Below, piece by piece: positions 31,952-43,443 of a stretch of 64,000 nt of DNA (position 1 is the stretch's first letter; each line of letters starts with the position of its first letter). The stretch comes from Brevibacterium sanguinis (lineage in GTDB: Bacteria; Actinomycetota; Actinomycetes; Actinomycetales; Brevibacteriaceae): NCBI RefSeq assembly GCF_003315415.1, contig NZ_QNSB01000001.1, positions 248,001-312,000 on the forward strand, in the 5' to 3' direction. Below the pieces are notes generated by a model. It did not search any database. It was given only the letters and a program-made list of their open reading frames with translations, and had not been told where the DNA came from. Made by a program: the position numbers and the translations under genes.

Positions 31952-32734
31952 ATGACTGCACAGGAGCAACTGTCGCCGGCGGTCGTGCTGCTGCACGGGG
32001 TGGGTCTGGACCGCACGGTGTGGGCACGGGTGGAGGCGCTGCTCGACAGGGAGGTCGTCGCGCTCGATCTGCCGGGGCACGGCCGGCAGCCCCGGCTGAC
32101 ACGGACGACCTCATTGACTGAGATGGCCGAGGATGTGATCGCGCGCCTTCCGGCCGGACCCGTGCACCTCGTGGGCTTCTCGCTCGGGTCGTTGATCGCT
32201 CAGCAAATCGCCGCCGACCTGCCCGGCCGAGTGCGCAGCCTCGGTTGCGTGAGTTCGGTGTGCGCTCGCACCGAGGCGGAGACCGCAGCGGTGCGCTCCC
32301 GTCTCGAGAAGGCCCGGGCGAACTTCGGCGAGAGCATGGAAATCGCACTCGACCGCTGGTTTCCCGACGACGACGAGGGCAGGACGCAGGGCAGGCGTGC
32401 AGCCGAATCCGCGGCGGCTCTCCGGGACGAGACGCGTCCGGTCCTCCTCGCCAACGACATCGACTCCTATCTCTTCGCCTATGCCGTCTTCGCCCAGGGC
32501 GACCGGGAGATCGAACCACGGTTGAGGGAGATAGCGGTGCCGACTCTGGCGATCACGGGAGAGCTCGACCCGGGGTCGACTCCGGAGATGAGCCGACGCC
32601 TCGGCGAGCGGATCCCTCAGTCACGAGTCGTGATCGTCGATGGAGCGAGGCACATGCTCCCCGTGACCCACCCCGAAACTCTGACCCACCACCTCGACAA
32701 CCTCTTCGACGAGGCAGAAAGGCGTCAATCATGA
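31952..32734 (+). CDS. Alpha/beta-fold hydrolase
   Basis: A 260-residue alpha/beta hydrolase. VVLLHGVGLDRTVWARV gives the oxyanion loop (residues 11-27), LDLPGHGRQPR follows strand 4, and GFSLGS contains the nucleophile Ser77. ITGELDPGSTPE carries the acid and VDGARHMLPVTHPE the catalytic histidine. It resembles the 3-oxoadipate enol-lactonase/RutD group. In the operon it would hydrolyse an amide, ester or lactone produced after ring cleavage. The ATG at 31952 is chosen because the upstream in-frame extension reads as unrelated Arg-rich sequence; the stop overlaps the next ATG as ATGA. Confidence 0.87.
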   Translation: MTAQEQLSPAVVLLHGVGLDRTVWARVEALLDREVVALDLPGHGRQPRLTRTTSLTEMAEDVIARLPAGPVHLVGFSLGSLIAQQIAADLPGRVRSLGCVSSVCARTEAETAAVRSRLEKARANFGESMEIALDRWFPDDDEGRTQGRRAAESAAALRDETRPVLLANDIDSYLFAYAVFAQGDREIEPRLREIAVPTLAITGELDPGSTPEMSRRLGERIPQSRVVIVDGARHMLPVTHPETLTHHLDNLFDEAERRQS

Positions 32735-34212
32735 CCGATCGGCTCGATCACTTCATCGCCGGGGACCACTCCCCGCCCGCGAACGGCGAATACCTGACCA
32801 GCACCAACCCGGCCACACTCGAAACCCTCTACGAGTTCGCGCGGGGCAGCGCGGACGACGTCGCCAAAGCCGTCGACTCCGCACGCCGGACATTCGAGAC
32901 TCGGGAATGGCGGCGCACCACACCCACCCAGCGCGGGCACCTGCTGCGCCGACTCGGTGATCTCATCGGAGAGAACGCCGATGAACTCGCCACCCTCGAG
33001 AGCCAGGACAACGGCAAACTGCTGCGGGAGATGAAGGGCCAGCTGCAGGGACTGCCCGAGTACCTCTACTATTACGGCGGTCTGGCCGACAAGGTGCAGG
33101 GATCCCAGATCCCGACCAATTCCCCCGAGGTCATCAACTTCACGCAGCGCGAACCGCTCGGCGTCGTCGGGGCGATCACCCCGTGGAACTCCCCGCTGAC
33201 TCTGACGATGTCGAAGCTGGCCCCTGCTCTGGCCGCAGGGAACACCCTGGTCATCAAGCCCAGCGAGTACACATCGCGAACAGTGCTGCGGGTCGCCGAA
33301 CTCGCCTACGAAGCCGGCTTCCCCGCCGGTGCTGTCAACGTGGTGACAGGGCTCGGCGCCGAGGCGGGTCAGTCTCTGGTCGATTCGCCTCAGATCGCGA
33401 AGATCTCCTTCACCGGCTCCACTCGCACAGGGGCGGCCATCGCTCGCGCGGTCGCCCCGAGGTTCATCGGATGCACCCTCGAACTTGGAGGGAAGAGCCC
33501 GAACATCGTGTTCGAGGATGCCGACGTGTCGAATGCCGCGATGGGCGTGATCGCCGGGATCTTCGCGGCAGCAGGACAGACTTGCATCGCGGGAAGCCGT
33601 GTGTTCGCGCACCGGCGCATCTATGACGAGCTGCTCGAGAAGGTCACCGAACGAGCGTCGACGATCGTCATCGGCGACCCCATGGCCCCGGAGACCGAAC
33701 TCGGGCCACTGGCCTTCGCCAATCAGCTCGACAAAGTGGAGTCCTACGTCCACCTCGGCGTGGACGAGGGCGGGCGGCTCGCCTACGGAGGACGCCGCCC
33801 CGATGTGGGCCTGCCGGGGTACTTCTTCGAGCCCACGGTCCTCACCGACACCCACAACGAGATGCGGATCTGTCAGGAGGAAATCTTCGGGCCCGTCGCG
33901 GCGATCATGCCCTTCGACACCGAGGACGAGGTGCTGCGCTTGGCCAATGACACGGAGTACGGTCTGGCCGCAGGAGTCTGGACGTCGAACCTGCAGCGTG
34001 CGATGCGGATGTCGCAGCGCTTGGAGGCCGGAACGATCTGGACCAACATGTACCGGGCGATGTCCCCGATGTCGCCGCGCCAGGGGTTCAAGAACTCCGG
34101 AGTCGGCATCGAGCACGGCTTCGAGTCAATGCACGAGTACACGAGGCTGAAGAGCCTGTGGATCAACACGGACGAAGGGCCGCTCGCCGATCCCTTCGTG
34201 CTGGGGAGGTGA
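32731..34212 (+). CDS. NAD(P)-dependent aldehyde dehydrogenase
   Basis: A 493-residue aldehyde dehydrogenase. Key residues seen are PWNSPL (Asn153, transition-state stabilising), FTGSTRTG (nucleotide binding), LELGGKSPN (general base Glu251), AGQTCIAGSR (catalytic Cys285), and QEEIFGPV. It begins four bases within the hydrolase gene (ATGA). Its most likely job is to oxidise an aldehyde from ring opening, such as a semialdehyde, to an acid that enters central metabolism. The exact substrate cannot be read from sequence. Confidence 0.93.
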   Translation: MTDRLDHFIAGDHSPPANGEYLTSTNPATLETLYEFARGSADDVAKAVDSARRTFETREWRRTTPTQRGHLLRRLGDLIGENADELATLESQDNGKLLREMKGQLQGLPEYLYYYGGLADKVQGSQIPTNSPEVINFTQREPLGVVGAITPWNSPLTLTMSKLAPALAAGNTLVIKPSEYTSRTVLRVAELAYEAGFPAGAVNVVTGLGAEAGQSLVDSPQIAKISFTGSTRTGAAIARAVAPRFIGCTLELGGKSPNIVFEDADVSNAAMGVIAGIFAAAGQTCIAGSRVFAHRRIYDELLEKVTERASTIVIGDPMAPETELGPLAFANQLDKVESYVHLGVDEGGRLAYGGRRPDVGLPGYFFEPTVLTDTHNEMRICQEEIFGPVAAIMPFDTEDEVLRLANDTEYGLAAGVWTSNLQRAMRMSQRLEAGTIWTNMYRAMSPMSPRQGFKNSGVGIEHGFESMHEYTRLKSLWINTDEGPLADPFVLGR

Positions 34213-34219
34213 GGGCGCG

Positions 34220-34417
34220 ATGCCGCTGATCGACATCTCCATCGCCCAGGGGCGAAGCCCCGTACAGCTGCGGGCACTCATGGCAGGAGTGCATCGAGTG
34301 GCCGAGGAAACGACCGGAGCCGCTGCGGAGAACATCACGGTGATCGTCCGCGAAGTGGAGAAGGAACTCTGGGCGAGAACCGACACGACCATCGCCGAAC
34401 GCGAAAGCACCAACTGA
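34220..34417 (+). CDS. 4-oxalocrotonate tautomerase family protein
   Basis: A 65-residue tautomerase homologue. The residue after the initiator Met is Pro (PLIDISIAQGRSP), the catalytic N-terminal Pro1 of the family, and Arg11 in mature numbering is present. The C-terminal half has ITVIVREVEKELWA, the usual position of an active-site tryptophan. The family catalyses enol-keto isomerisation or hydrations of unsaturated acids. It starts seven bases after the aldehyde dehydrogenase stop. It may isomerise an unsaturated intermediate in this pathway. Confidence 0.88.
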   Translation: MPLIDISIAQGRSPVQLRALMAGVHRVAEETTGAAAENITVIVREVEKELWARTDTTIAERESTN

Positions 34418-34442
34418 GGAAACTCACGACGGAGGGAGCACT

Positions 34443-35489
34443 ATGCGCTTTTCACTTTTCATCCATATGGAACGCTGGGACGACTCGATCAGCCACGAGC
34501 AGCATTGGCAGAACCTGGTCGAGCTGGTTCAGCTCGCCGAAGCCGGAGGGTTCTCAACGGTGTGGATCGGTGAGCATCATTCCATGGAGTACACCGTTTC
34601 GCCCAGCCCGATGCCGCAGCTGGCGTACCTTGCGGCGAAGACCTCGACGATCCGACTCGGGTCCGGGACGATCATCGCTCCGTTCTGGCACCCCGTGCGC
34701 GCGGCAGGAGAGATCGCACTCCTCGACGTCCTCAGCGGCGGTCGCGCCGAGGTGGGCATCGCCCGCGGGGCATACCAGTTCGAATTCGATCGGCTGATGG
34801 GCGGAATGCCTGCCGCGGACGGCGGCGAGTATCTTCGTGAGCTGGTTCCCGCGGTGCAGAAGCTGCTGCAGGGCGACTACGAGCATGAGGGCAAGCACTG
34901 GCAGTTCCCCGTCTCGACCGCAGTGCCGAAGCCGATTCAGGCTCCGACTCCACCGATCTGGCTGGCCGCGCGGAGCCCGGAGACGCACGATTTCGCTGTC
35001 GCCAACGGCTGCAACGTCCAGGTGACTCCGCTGATGAAGGACGACCGCGAGGTCGAGGACCTGATGAACAAGTTCACGACTGCGGTCGACGCGCATCCGG
35101 AAGTGGAGAAGCGTCCGGAGATCATGGTGCTGCGTCACACCTATCTCCATTCCCCGGACGACCCCGAGGGGTGGAAGGTCGGAGCCGCTGGGATCAACAG
35201 GTTCTACCGCACCTTCTCATCCTGGGCGTTCGGGAAGAAGGCTCCGGTCAACGGCTTCCTCGACCCGACTCCGGAGGAGAAGTTCGCCGACCGCCCCGAG
35301 TTCGAGCTCGAATCGCTGCACAGGAACGCCATGATCGGCACCCCTGCCGAGGTCACCGCACGGATCAGAAGCTACGAGCAGATGGGCTACGACGAATACA
35401 GCTTCTGGTCGGACAACTCGCTGAGCTTCGAGGAGAAGAAGGCGTCCCTGCAGCTGTTCATCGACGAAGTGGTGCCGAACTTCCGCTGA
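34443..35489 (+). CDS. Luciferase-like (LLM) flavin-dependent monooxygenase
   Basis: A 348-residue TIM-barrel monooxygenase that uses reduced FMN from a separate reductase. Typical LLM parts are SLFIHMERWDD at strand 1, AEAGGFSTVWIGEHHSMEY (strand 2-3), RLGSGTIIAPFWHPVRAAGEIALLDVLSGGRAEVGIARG (phosphate-binding region) and PTPPIWLAARSPETHDFAVANG. GGAGGGAG is well placed before ATG 34443. It ends the catabolic operon; the partner reductase is encoded divergently at 28936-29913. The most likely role is oxygenative cleavage of the starting ring or oxidation of an N- or C-substituted substrate. It is the oxygenase of a two-component system; a RutA-type pyrimidine oxygenase is one distant relative. 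Confidence 0.88.
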   Translation: MRFSLFIHMERWDDSISHEQHWQNLVELVQLAEAGGFSTVWIGEHHSMEYTVSPSPMPQLAYLAAKTSTIRLGSGTIIAPFWHPVRAAGEIALLDVLSGGRAEVGIARGAYQFEFDRLMGGMPAADGGEYLRELVPAVQKLLQGDYEHEGKHWQFPVSTAVPKPIQAPTPPIWLAARSPETHDFAVANGCNVQVTPLMKDDREVEDLMNKFTTAVDAHPEVEKRPEIMVLRHTYLHSPDDPEGWKVGAAGINRFYRTFSSWAFGKKAPVNGFLDPTPEEKFADRPEFELESLHRNAMIGTPAEVTARIRSYEQMGYDEYSFWSDNSLSFEEKKASLQLFIDEVVPNFR

Positions 35490-35517
35490 GGCGAGATGCT
35501 GACCGGGCATGCTCGTC

Positions 35518-36021
35518 TCAGCGCCGCACCGGGACGAGAGTGACGTCGCTGAGGACGCCGGAATCCGCGGTCGCAGTCATGAACGTGCAGACCGGTTGGC
35601 GACGCCGGTCGGTGGGAGAGCCGGGATTGAGCAACCGCATGCCGTTCGGAGTCGTCGTGTCCCAGGGGATGTGGCTGTGACCGAACACGAGCACGTCGAC
35701 GTCGTCGAACCGGGCGTCCATGCGCTTCTCACGTCCCTGAGCAGCACCGGTCTCATGGATGACGGCGAACCGGATCCCCTCGATCTCCACCTGGGCGACC
35801 TCGGGCAGCCGGGCTCGCAGTTCGGGCCCGTCGTTGTTGCCGTGGACGCCGATCAGGCGGTGGGAGCGGGTCTCGAGCGCATCGAGAGTCGCCTCGTCGA
35901 CCCAGTCGCCGGCGTGGATGACGACGTCCGCCGCCGCGATCGCTGAACAGACGGGGTCGGGCAATGCCTTCGCCCGCTTCGGCAGGTGAGTGTCGGCGAG
36001 GATCACGAGAGAGGTCGGCAT
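35518..36021 (-). CDS. Metallophosphoesterase, YfcE/MJ0936-type
   Basis: A 167-residue calcineurin-like phosphoesterase with the motif series LADTHLPK (D-x-H), HAGDWVD (G-D), HGNNDG (G-N-N-D), VIHETG and FGHSHIP (G-H-S-H). Small proteins of this type hydrolyse phosphodiesters such as bis-p-nitrophenylphosphate in vitro; the natural substrate is unknown. ATG 36021 gives a normal start; an ATG four codons upstream (36033) is possible and neither has a clear ribosome binding site. It converges on the catabolic operon and is unrelated to it by function. Confidence 0.87.
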   Translation of the reverse strand: MPTSLVILADTHLPKRAKALPDPVCSAIAAADVVIHAGDWVDEATLDALETRSHRLIGVHGNNDGPELRARLPEVAQVEIEGIRFAVIHETGAAQGREKRMDARFDDVDVLVFGHSHIPWDTTTPNGMRLLNPGSPTDRRRQPVCTFMTATADSGVLSDVTLVPVRR

Positions 36022-36267
36022 GTGGCCATTCAACCCGATCGGGACGGCTCGGCGGGCATCCGACCGGGCGGTCGGCTTCGGCAGGCAGGACCCAGGGGAG
36101 GGGAGTCACGGTCCGACCCCAACAGTCACGCCGACACAGTGATCGCGGCCGAAGAATGCACAGGAGCTGCAGAAGTGGCGGACATCTGCACTTCTCAGCA
36201 GCGCCAGCCGCACCGGCTGTGAGGTGCCGCGACATCGTAGGAACGATGTCGCGGCACATCACATTCG

Positions 36268-36349
<82 letters not shown>

Positions 36350-36460
36350 GTGTGCCCCTCACCGCCTGCCGCCCTCGAAGTGAGATCGGGCAGTCGCGGT
36401 GAGCGCCGCACTCCAGGGTAGCAGGATGCGCGAGCGACGCGGAATGCTCGAGCCGAGCGC

Positions 36461-36934
36461 TCAGGCGGCGTCGATGCCGAGCGCCTTGCGCAGACGTCCG
36501 ACATGGCCGGTGGCCTTGACGTTGTACTGCGCGAGTTCGACCGTGCCCTCGGCATCGACGACGACAGTCGAGCGGATGACGCCCTGGACGACCTTGCCGT
36601 AGTTCTTCTTCTCCCCGAAGGCACCCCACTCGTCCATCATGGCCTTGTCCGGATCCGAGAGCAGGTCGAAGGTCAGCCCCTCCTTCTCGGCGAACGTCTT
36701 CAGCTTCTCCGGCTGATCGGGGGAGACGCCGAGGACGACGAGTCCGGCCGCACTCAGCGCCGACAGGGAGTCCCGGAAGTCGCAGGCCTCTGTCGTGCAG
36801 CCGGGAGTCATCGCCGCCGGGTAGAAGTAGACGACGACCCGCTGCCCGCGGTAGTCGCTGAGGCTCACGGACTTCCCGTCCTGGTTGACCAGCGTGAAAT
36901 CGGGTGCGGTGTCGCCGACGGCAAGTCGTGGCAT
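36461..36934 (-). CDS. bcp: Peroxiredoxin, bacterioferritin comigratory protein type
   Basis: Thiol peroxidase of the BCP/PrxQ family, 157 residues, reducing hydrogen peroxide and organic hydroperoxides in the cytoplasm with thioredoxin-like reductants. PAAMTPGCTTEACDFRD contains the peroxidatic Cys46 and a resolving Cys51, the two-cysteine BCP pattern. The N-terminus GDTAPDFTLVNQDGKSVSLSDYRGQRVVVYFYP is typical. ATG 36934 has GAAGGAG five bases upstream; upstream in-frame codons are not family-like. Monocistronic between tRNA-Leu and the 5-oxoproline operon. Confidence 0.94.
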   Translation of the reverse strand: MPRLAVGDTAPDFTLVNQDGKSVSLSDYRGQRVVVYFYPAAMTPGCTTEACDFRDSLSALSAAGLVVLGVSPDQPEKLKTFAEKEGLTFDLLSDPDKAMMDEWGAFGEKKNYGKVVQGVIRSTVVVDAEGTVELAQYNVKATGHVGRLRKALGIDAA

Positions 36935-37041
36935 TGCTTCTCCTTCGTCAGGGTCGAGTCTCGATCGTGAACGGAGACCCATGAGCGGTCGCCGCGTCAC
37001 CCCACCACTCTAATCGTCGGCGCGGACCCGAGCCTGCAGAA

Positions 37042-38790
<1,749 letters not shown>

Positions 38791-38793
38791 GGT

Positions 38794-40497
38794 TCAGCTT
38801 TCGTCGGACATGTCGGCGGAGTCGGGCTCAGGGTCGGGGGAGTGGGACGCGTCAGGATCGGGGGAGTCGGGGCCGAGGACGAATCGCACCCTGGCGCCCG
38901 GGGGCAGCTGGGCGGCGAGATCGGTGTCGTCGACGCCGGCGATGATCGGGTACCCGCCGGTGAGCGGGTGGTCGGGACCGAAGAGGACGGGCTGTCCGTT
39001 GGGAGGCACCTGGAGCGCCCCGGTCACCGCGCCCTCGCTGGGCAGCTCACCGTCGCGGCTGCGCTCGAGCGGCACGTCTCCCTGCAGACGCAGGCCGACC
39101 CGGTCGGACTCGCTCGTCACCGTCCAGGTCTGCTCGAGCAGGGTCGAGATCCCCGCCGAGGTGAACCAGTCGTCACGCGGACCGAGGGTGACCTCGAGCT
39201 CGATCGTCCTCCCGGGTGCCGGGAGCTGAGCATGATGGGCGCGGGCGGGCCCCGGAGCGACGAGGTGCCGCGCCGTCGCGGGCTCGGCGATCGGCAGGGT
39301 GTCGCCCGCCTGCAGCGGGTCGGGTCCGAGGTGGGCGAGGGTGTCGCTCGAGCGGCTCTCGAGCGCCGACTCGACGGCGAGGCCGCCGCGAAACGCCACG
39401 TAGCGGCGCACGCCGGCGCTCGGAGTCCCGAGGTGGAGTTCGTCGCCGGACTCGGTGGCGAAGGGCTCGCCCGGGCGGTGGTGGAACACGGTGCCGTCGG
39501 CTGAGGTGAGGGTGATGGGCCCGGGTGCGCCGGTGACCGCGGCGACCGAGGCGCCCGTAAGGCGCAGGGTCACCGCGCCGCCGTAGCTTTCGAGTCCGGC
39601 CGCGTCGGGATCGTTGCCGACCAGGCGGTTGGCGGTGATGAGCGCTCCGCGGTCGGCGGCACCGGCCTGGGAGACTCCCATCGCGGCGAAGCCCGGGCGT
39701 CCCAGGTCTTCGACGAGGAGCTGCAGGCCCGGCTCGACGACCTCGACGGTGAAACCGCTGCCCGCCATCTCGTCGGAGCGCGCGGACTCGACGGACGCAT
39801 CCGCGCCGCCGTCCGCCGACACCGCTGCCGAATCCCCGGAATCTCGAGTCTCCGCGGACCCCGCGCCCGTCGTTGTGATCGTCTCCCCGACGTCCCGGAA
39901 GGTCACGATCGTTCCCGGCACGAACAGGGCCGGGGGATCGCGGTCGAGGTCCCAGAGCACCGCGTCGGTGTGTCCGATGAGCTGCCATCCTCCCGGTGAG
40001 CTGCGCGGATACACGCCCGTGAATTCCCCGGCCAGGGCCACGGCCCCGACGGGAACGCGCGTGCGCGGCGACGGGCGGCGCGGCACGGAGAAGAGGGGAT
40101 CGTCACCGGCGAGGTACCCGAACCCGGGGGCGAAACCGGCGAACGCCACCCGCCACGTCGCGGCCTGATGGCGGCGCACCACCTCGGCGGGGGAGACGTC
40201 GAGGAGGTCGGCCACCTCGGCGAGGTCCTCCCCGTCATAGGAGACGTCGATCCTGACCTCACGATGGTGCCGGCTGGCATCGGTCCCGTACTCGAGGGAG
40301 CCGATGGCCTCGCGCAGGCGCCTCGCCGAGGTGCGCCGCGGGTCGAAGCGGATGAGCACTGTGCGGGCGGCGGGGATGAGCTCGTCGACACCGGGCGGGG
40401 TGGACGCCTCGAGCGCGGCGTGCAGTCGCATCGTCTCGGCGAGGTCGTCGCATTCGACGAGGAGGTCGCGGCGGGAGGCGGGGCGGAACCTGGTCAC
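38794..40497 (-). CDS. 5-oxoprolinase subunits B and C, fused (PxpB-PxpC)
   Basis: A 567-residue fusion of the two KipI/KipA-like subunits that with PxpA form ATP-dependent 5-oxoprolinase. Residues about 10-205 match PxpB ([49 protein letters not shown]). A Ser/Asp-rich linker at about 205-250 joins residues about 250-540 matching PxpC ([47 protein letters not shown]). The GTG start at 40497 overlaps the preceding gene's stop (GTGA). A short Asp/Ser/Pro-rich tail follows. Fused pxpBC occurs in many actinobacteria. Confidence 0.9.
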   Translation of the reverse strand: MTRFRPASRRDLLVECDDLAETMRLHAALEASTPPGVDELIPAARTVLIRFDPRRTSARRLREAIGSLEYGTDASRHHREVRIDVSYDGEDLAEVADLLDVSPAEVVRRHQAATWRVAFAGFAPGFGYLAGDDPLFSVPRRPSPRTRVPVGAVALAGEFTGVYPRSSPGGWQLIGHTDAVLWDLDRDPPALFVPGTIVTFRDVGETITTTGAGSAETRDSGDSAAVSADGGADASVESARSDEMAGSGFTVEVVEPGLQLLVEDLGRPGFAAMGVSQAGAADRGALITANRLVGNDPDAAGLESYGGAVTLRLTGASVAAVTGAPGPITLTSADGTVFHHRPGEPFATESGDELHLGTPSAGVRRYVAFRGGLAVESALESRSSDTLAHLGPDPLQAGDTLPIAEPATARHLVAPGPARAHHAQLPAPGRTIELEVTLGPRDDWFTSAGISTLLEQTWTVTSESDRVGLRLQGDVPLERSRDGELPSEGAVTGALQVPPNGQPVLFGPDHPLTGGYPIIAGVDDTDLAAQLPPGARVRFVLGPDSPDPDASHSPDPEPDSADMSDES

Positions 40498-41288
40498 TGA
40501 CGGTACTTCGCTTCCGGGGCGTCGGTGATGAACATGCGTCCGGGGGAGTGGGTGATCGCGAACGGGATCCCCGACTTCTCAATCGCGGCCTGCGGAGTGA
40601 CGCCGCAGGCCCAGAACACGGGCACGTCGCCGTCGTGGATGTCGGGGGCGTCCCCGAAGTCCGGGGAGCCGAGGTCGGTGATGCCGATCTGCTCGGGGGC
40701 GCCGATGTGGACGGGACCGCCGTGGACGGCGGGGTACCTGTCGGTCACCCGCACCGCCTGGGCGACCTGATGGGCGGGGACGGGGCGCAGGGAGACGACG
40801 AGGTCCCCGGAGATCCTCCCGGCGTCCGCGCACGGCAGATCGGTGAGGTACATCGGCACATTGCGTCCGGCGTCCTGGTGGCGGATCGGGATTCCCGCCC
40901 GCCGCAGACCCGATTCGAACGTGAAGCTGCAGCCGATGAGAAACGAGACGAGGTCCTCCCGCCACACATCCGTGGCGTCGGTGACCTCCTCGACGAGCTG
41001 ACCGTCCTCCCACAACCGGTAGCCCGGGATGTCGGTGCGGATGTCGCTGCCCTCGGCGAGCGCGGATTCCCAGTCTCCGGCTTCGATGACGTCGAGGACG
41101 GGGCAGGGCTTGGGGTTGCGCTGGGCGAACAGGAGCATGTCGTACGCCCACTCCTCGGGCACGGCGATGAGGTTGGCCTGCACGACCCCCGGTGCCATGC
41201 CGGACGTCGGTCCGGTGAATCCGGCGCGGATGCGCTCGCGGGCCTGCCCGCCCACGATCGCGGCCGTGACGAAGTCGTCGGTGCTCAC
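40494..41288 (-). CDS. D-glutamate cyclase-like protein (DUF1445/YcsI family)
   Basis: A 264-residue protein of the DUF1445/UPF0317 family. Recognised by [80 protein letters not shown] and [19 protein letters not shown]. Mammalian relatives convert D-glutamate to 5-oxo-D-proline. Sitting between pxpA and pxpBC it would link D-glutamate or a related compound to 5-oxoproline breakdown. It starts with GTG 41288, overlapping the pxpA stop, and its own stop overlaps the pxpBC start. Confidence 0.87.
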   Translation of the reverse strand: MSTDDFVTAAIVGGQARERIRAGFTGPTSGMAPGVVQANLIAVPEEWAYDMLLFAQRNPKPCPVLDVIEAGDWESALAEGSDIRTDIPGYRLWEDGQLVEEVTDATDVWREDLVSFLIGCSFTFESGLRRAGIPIRHQDAGRNVPMYLTDLPCADAGRISGDLVVSLRPVPAHQVAQAVRVTDRYPAVHGGPVHIGAPEQIGITDLGSPDFGDAPDIHDGDVPVFWACGVTPQAAIEKSGIPFAITHSPGRMFITDAPEAKYRQ

Positions 41289-42124
41289 GCCGGGCTCCCG
41301 GACACGGTGCCGTCGGAGCTGCCGCCGGGCGCGCTCTCGGCGAAGGGGCTTCCGACGGCCGGGCTCCCGGCGAAGGGCGCGATCGTCACTCCTGCCTCCT
41401 CGAGACGGCTGCGGGCGGCGCGCGCCATGGCGATCGAGCCCTCGCTGTCCCCGTGGAAGCAGATCGACTGGGCCTCGACCGTGACGACGGAGCCGTCGAC
41501 GGCGGTGATCCGGCCGGTCTCGACGAGGCGCAGCACGCGCTCGGCGACGGCATCGGGGTCATGGAGGACCGCGCCCTCCTCCGTGCGGGAGACGAGTGAG
41601 CCGTCGGGGTTGTAGGCCCGGTCGGCGAAGGCCTCGGCGGCGACGGCGAGGCCGGCCGCCTCGGCGACGCGGTTGGACACGCTGCCGGCGAGACCGAGGA
41701 AGACGAGGCCGGGATCGATGGCCTTGATCGCGTCGACGACGACTTTCGCCTGCGCCTCGTCATGGACGATGCGGTTGTAGAGACCGCCGTGGGGTTTGAC
41801 GTAGGCGACCTCTCCGCCCACAGCCGTGGTCAGCCCGATCAGCGCCCCGATCTGGTATTCGACCTGAGCCTGGAGGGTGGCGGCGGGAACGTCCATGGGG
41901 CGGCGTCCGAAGCCCTCGTAGTCGTCGTAGCCGGGGTGAGCGCCGATGACGACGCCGGAGCGGGTGGCGGCGGCCACGGTGGCGCGGATGCCCTCGGGAT
42001 TGCCGGCATGGAACCCGCACGAGACGTTCGCACTGGTGACCAGCCCGAGCATGGCCTCGTCGTCACTGACGACGCGGTCGGGAACGTTCTCTCCGAGGTC
42101 CGAGTTGAGATCGATGGTTGTCAT
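41285..42124 (-). CDS. pxpA: 5-oxoprolinase subunit A (LamB/YcsF family)
   Basis: A 279-residue PxpA subunit of ATP-dependent 5-oxoprolinase, which opens 5-oxoproline to L-glutamate. [15 protein letters not shown] at the N-terminus, [40 protein letters not shown], and [15 protein letters not shown] are all characteristic. The C-terminal about 20 residues (Gly/Ser/Ala-rich) are extra. Its ATG at 42124 overlaps the stop of the NRAMP-like gene, and the frame of the broken 5' half of that gene runs into it without a stop. Confidence 0.92.
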   Translation of the reverse strand: MTTIDLNSDLGENVPDRVVSDDEAMLGLVTSANVSCGFHAGNPEGIRATVAAATRSGVVIGAHPGYDDYEGFGRRPMDVPAATLQAQVEYQIGALIGLTTAVGGEVAYVKPHGGLYNRIVHDEAQAKVVVDAIKAIDPGLVFLGLAGSVSNRVAEAAGLAVAAEAFADRAYNPDGSLVSRTEEGAVLHDPDAVAERVLRLVETGRITAVDGSVVTVEAQSICFHGDSEGSIAMARAARSRLEEAGVTIAPFAGSPAVGSPFAESAPGGSSDGTVSGSPA

Positions 42125-43372
42125 GAATGTCCTCCGATTCCGATCATGGCGAAGATGGGTCCGATCGACTGCACGCCCATGTACCACGTGAGCAATGTCG
42201 CCAGGGTACCGATGATGAGCAGCCACGTGGGATAGGCGTCCGTATTGAGGAGCCGGGGCCTGAACCATCCGATGTACATGAAGACGGTGAGGCCGATGGG
42301 CAGGATGAGCCCGTTGAAGCCGCCGACGAACACGAGCAGGGTCGCGGGCGTCGTGCCGAGCAGGAGGTAGGCGACGAGTGAGACGACGATGAAGGCGACC
42401 GTGGCGATCTGCAGCGGCCATCCGCCGGCGAGTCGCTGCGAGAACGAGGAGAGGAACGTCGCCGAGGTGTAGGCCGCCCCGATCACCGAGCTCAGCGCCG
42501 CCGCCCAGAAGATCGCGCCGAAGATCCGCATCCCCGCCTCTCCGAGGACGGCGGCGAAAGCCTGACCTGCGGGATTGGCGGACTGACCGGCCAGATCGAG
42601 GGTGATGCCGGAGGCCACGACACCGAGGATCGCGAGGAACAGGATGTAGCGCATGAGCCCGGTGACGAGGATGCCCGTGAGCGCCGAGCGCATGACGCTG
42701 GGGGGCGGCCGCGGGACCGACGTTGCCGGAGTCGAGGTAGCGGTGGGCGCCCGAGTACGTGATGTAGCCGCCCACGGTCCCGCCGACGATCGTCGTGATC
42801 GTCGCGAAGTCGATGGTGTCGGGGACGACGGTCTGGCGCAGGGCCTCGCCGACGGGCGGCTGGGAGACGATGGCGACGATCGTGGTGAGGACGATCATCC
42901 CGACGCCGAGGATCATGACGACGATGTCGACGACCTTCCCGGCGCGCTTGAAGAGGAAGATCGCGATCGCGAGCACACCGGTGACGAGTCCGCCGAGCTT
43001 CGGATCGAGCCCGAGGAGGGCGTTGAGCCCCAGGCCGCCACCGGCGATGTTGCCGATGTTGAAGGCGAGGCCGCCGACGACGATGAGCACGGCGAGGAGG
43101 ATCCCCGAGCCGGGGACCGCGGACGAGGCGAGCGCCTGCGCCCTCTTGCCCGAGGAGGTGACCATCCGCCAGATGTTGAGCTGGATGGCGATGTCGATGA
43201 GGATCGAGACGAGGATCGCGAAGGCGAACGCCGCACCGAGCTGTGCCGTGAAGGTCGCCGTCTGCGTGATGAAGCCGGGACCGATCGCCGAGGTGGCCAT
43301 GAGGAAGATGGCCCCGACGATCGCGCTGCGGCTGACCTTCTCGGTCAGAGTCGCCGGGTTGGACTGGTCCAT
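42121..43372 (-). pseudogene. NRAMP-family transporter broken by a frameshift in a run of six G
   Basis: An NRAMP-like secondary transporter of about 416 residues if repaired. From ATG 43372 (GGAG six bases upstream) the first frame reads [20 protein letters not shown] and runs to [13 protein letters not shown]. After that the family sequence continues only in another frame: [22 protein letters not shown], through helix after helix, to the TGA at 42121-42123. The change of frame coincides with GGGGGG at 42700-42705 on the + strand; five bases there would restore one open frame. It lies in a pxp operon, where such transporters are common. It could be a real pseudogene, a phase-variable tract, or a sequencing error. 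Both halves keep normal codon use, which argues for a recent or technical event. Confidence 0.85.
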
Positions 43373-43443
43373 GGGAACTCCAATGATCCGGATGTGGTCA
43401 CCGCGCTGTGGGGATCCTCGCGACGAGCGGACTGTCATCCAGG

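Noticed and set aside
27192-35489. The flavin reductase, LLM oxygenase and alpha/beta hydrolase as a Rut pyrimidine pathway
   Set aside because: No isochorismatase-like RutB, no RutC-type YjgF protein, no nitroreductase RutE and no uracil permease; the transporter is BCCT and an aldehyde dehydrogenase and AA_synth pair are present instead.
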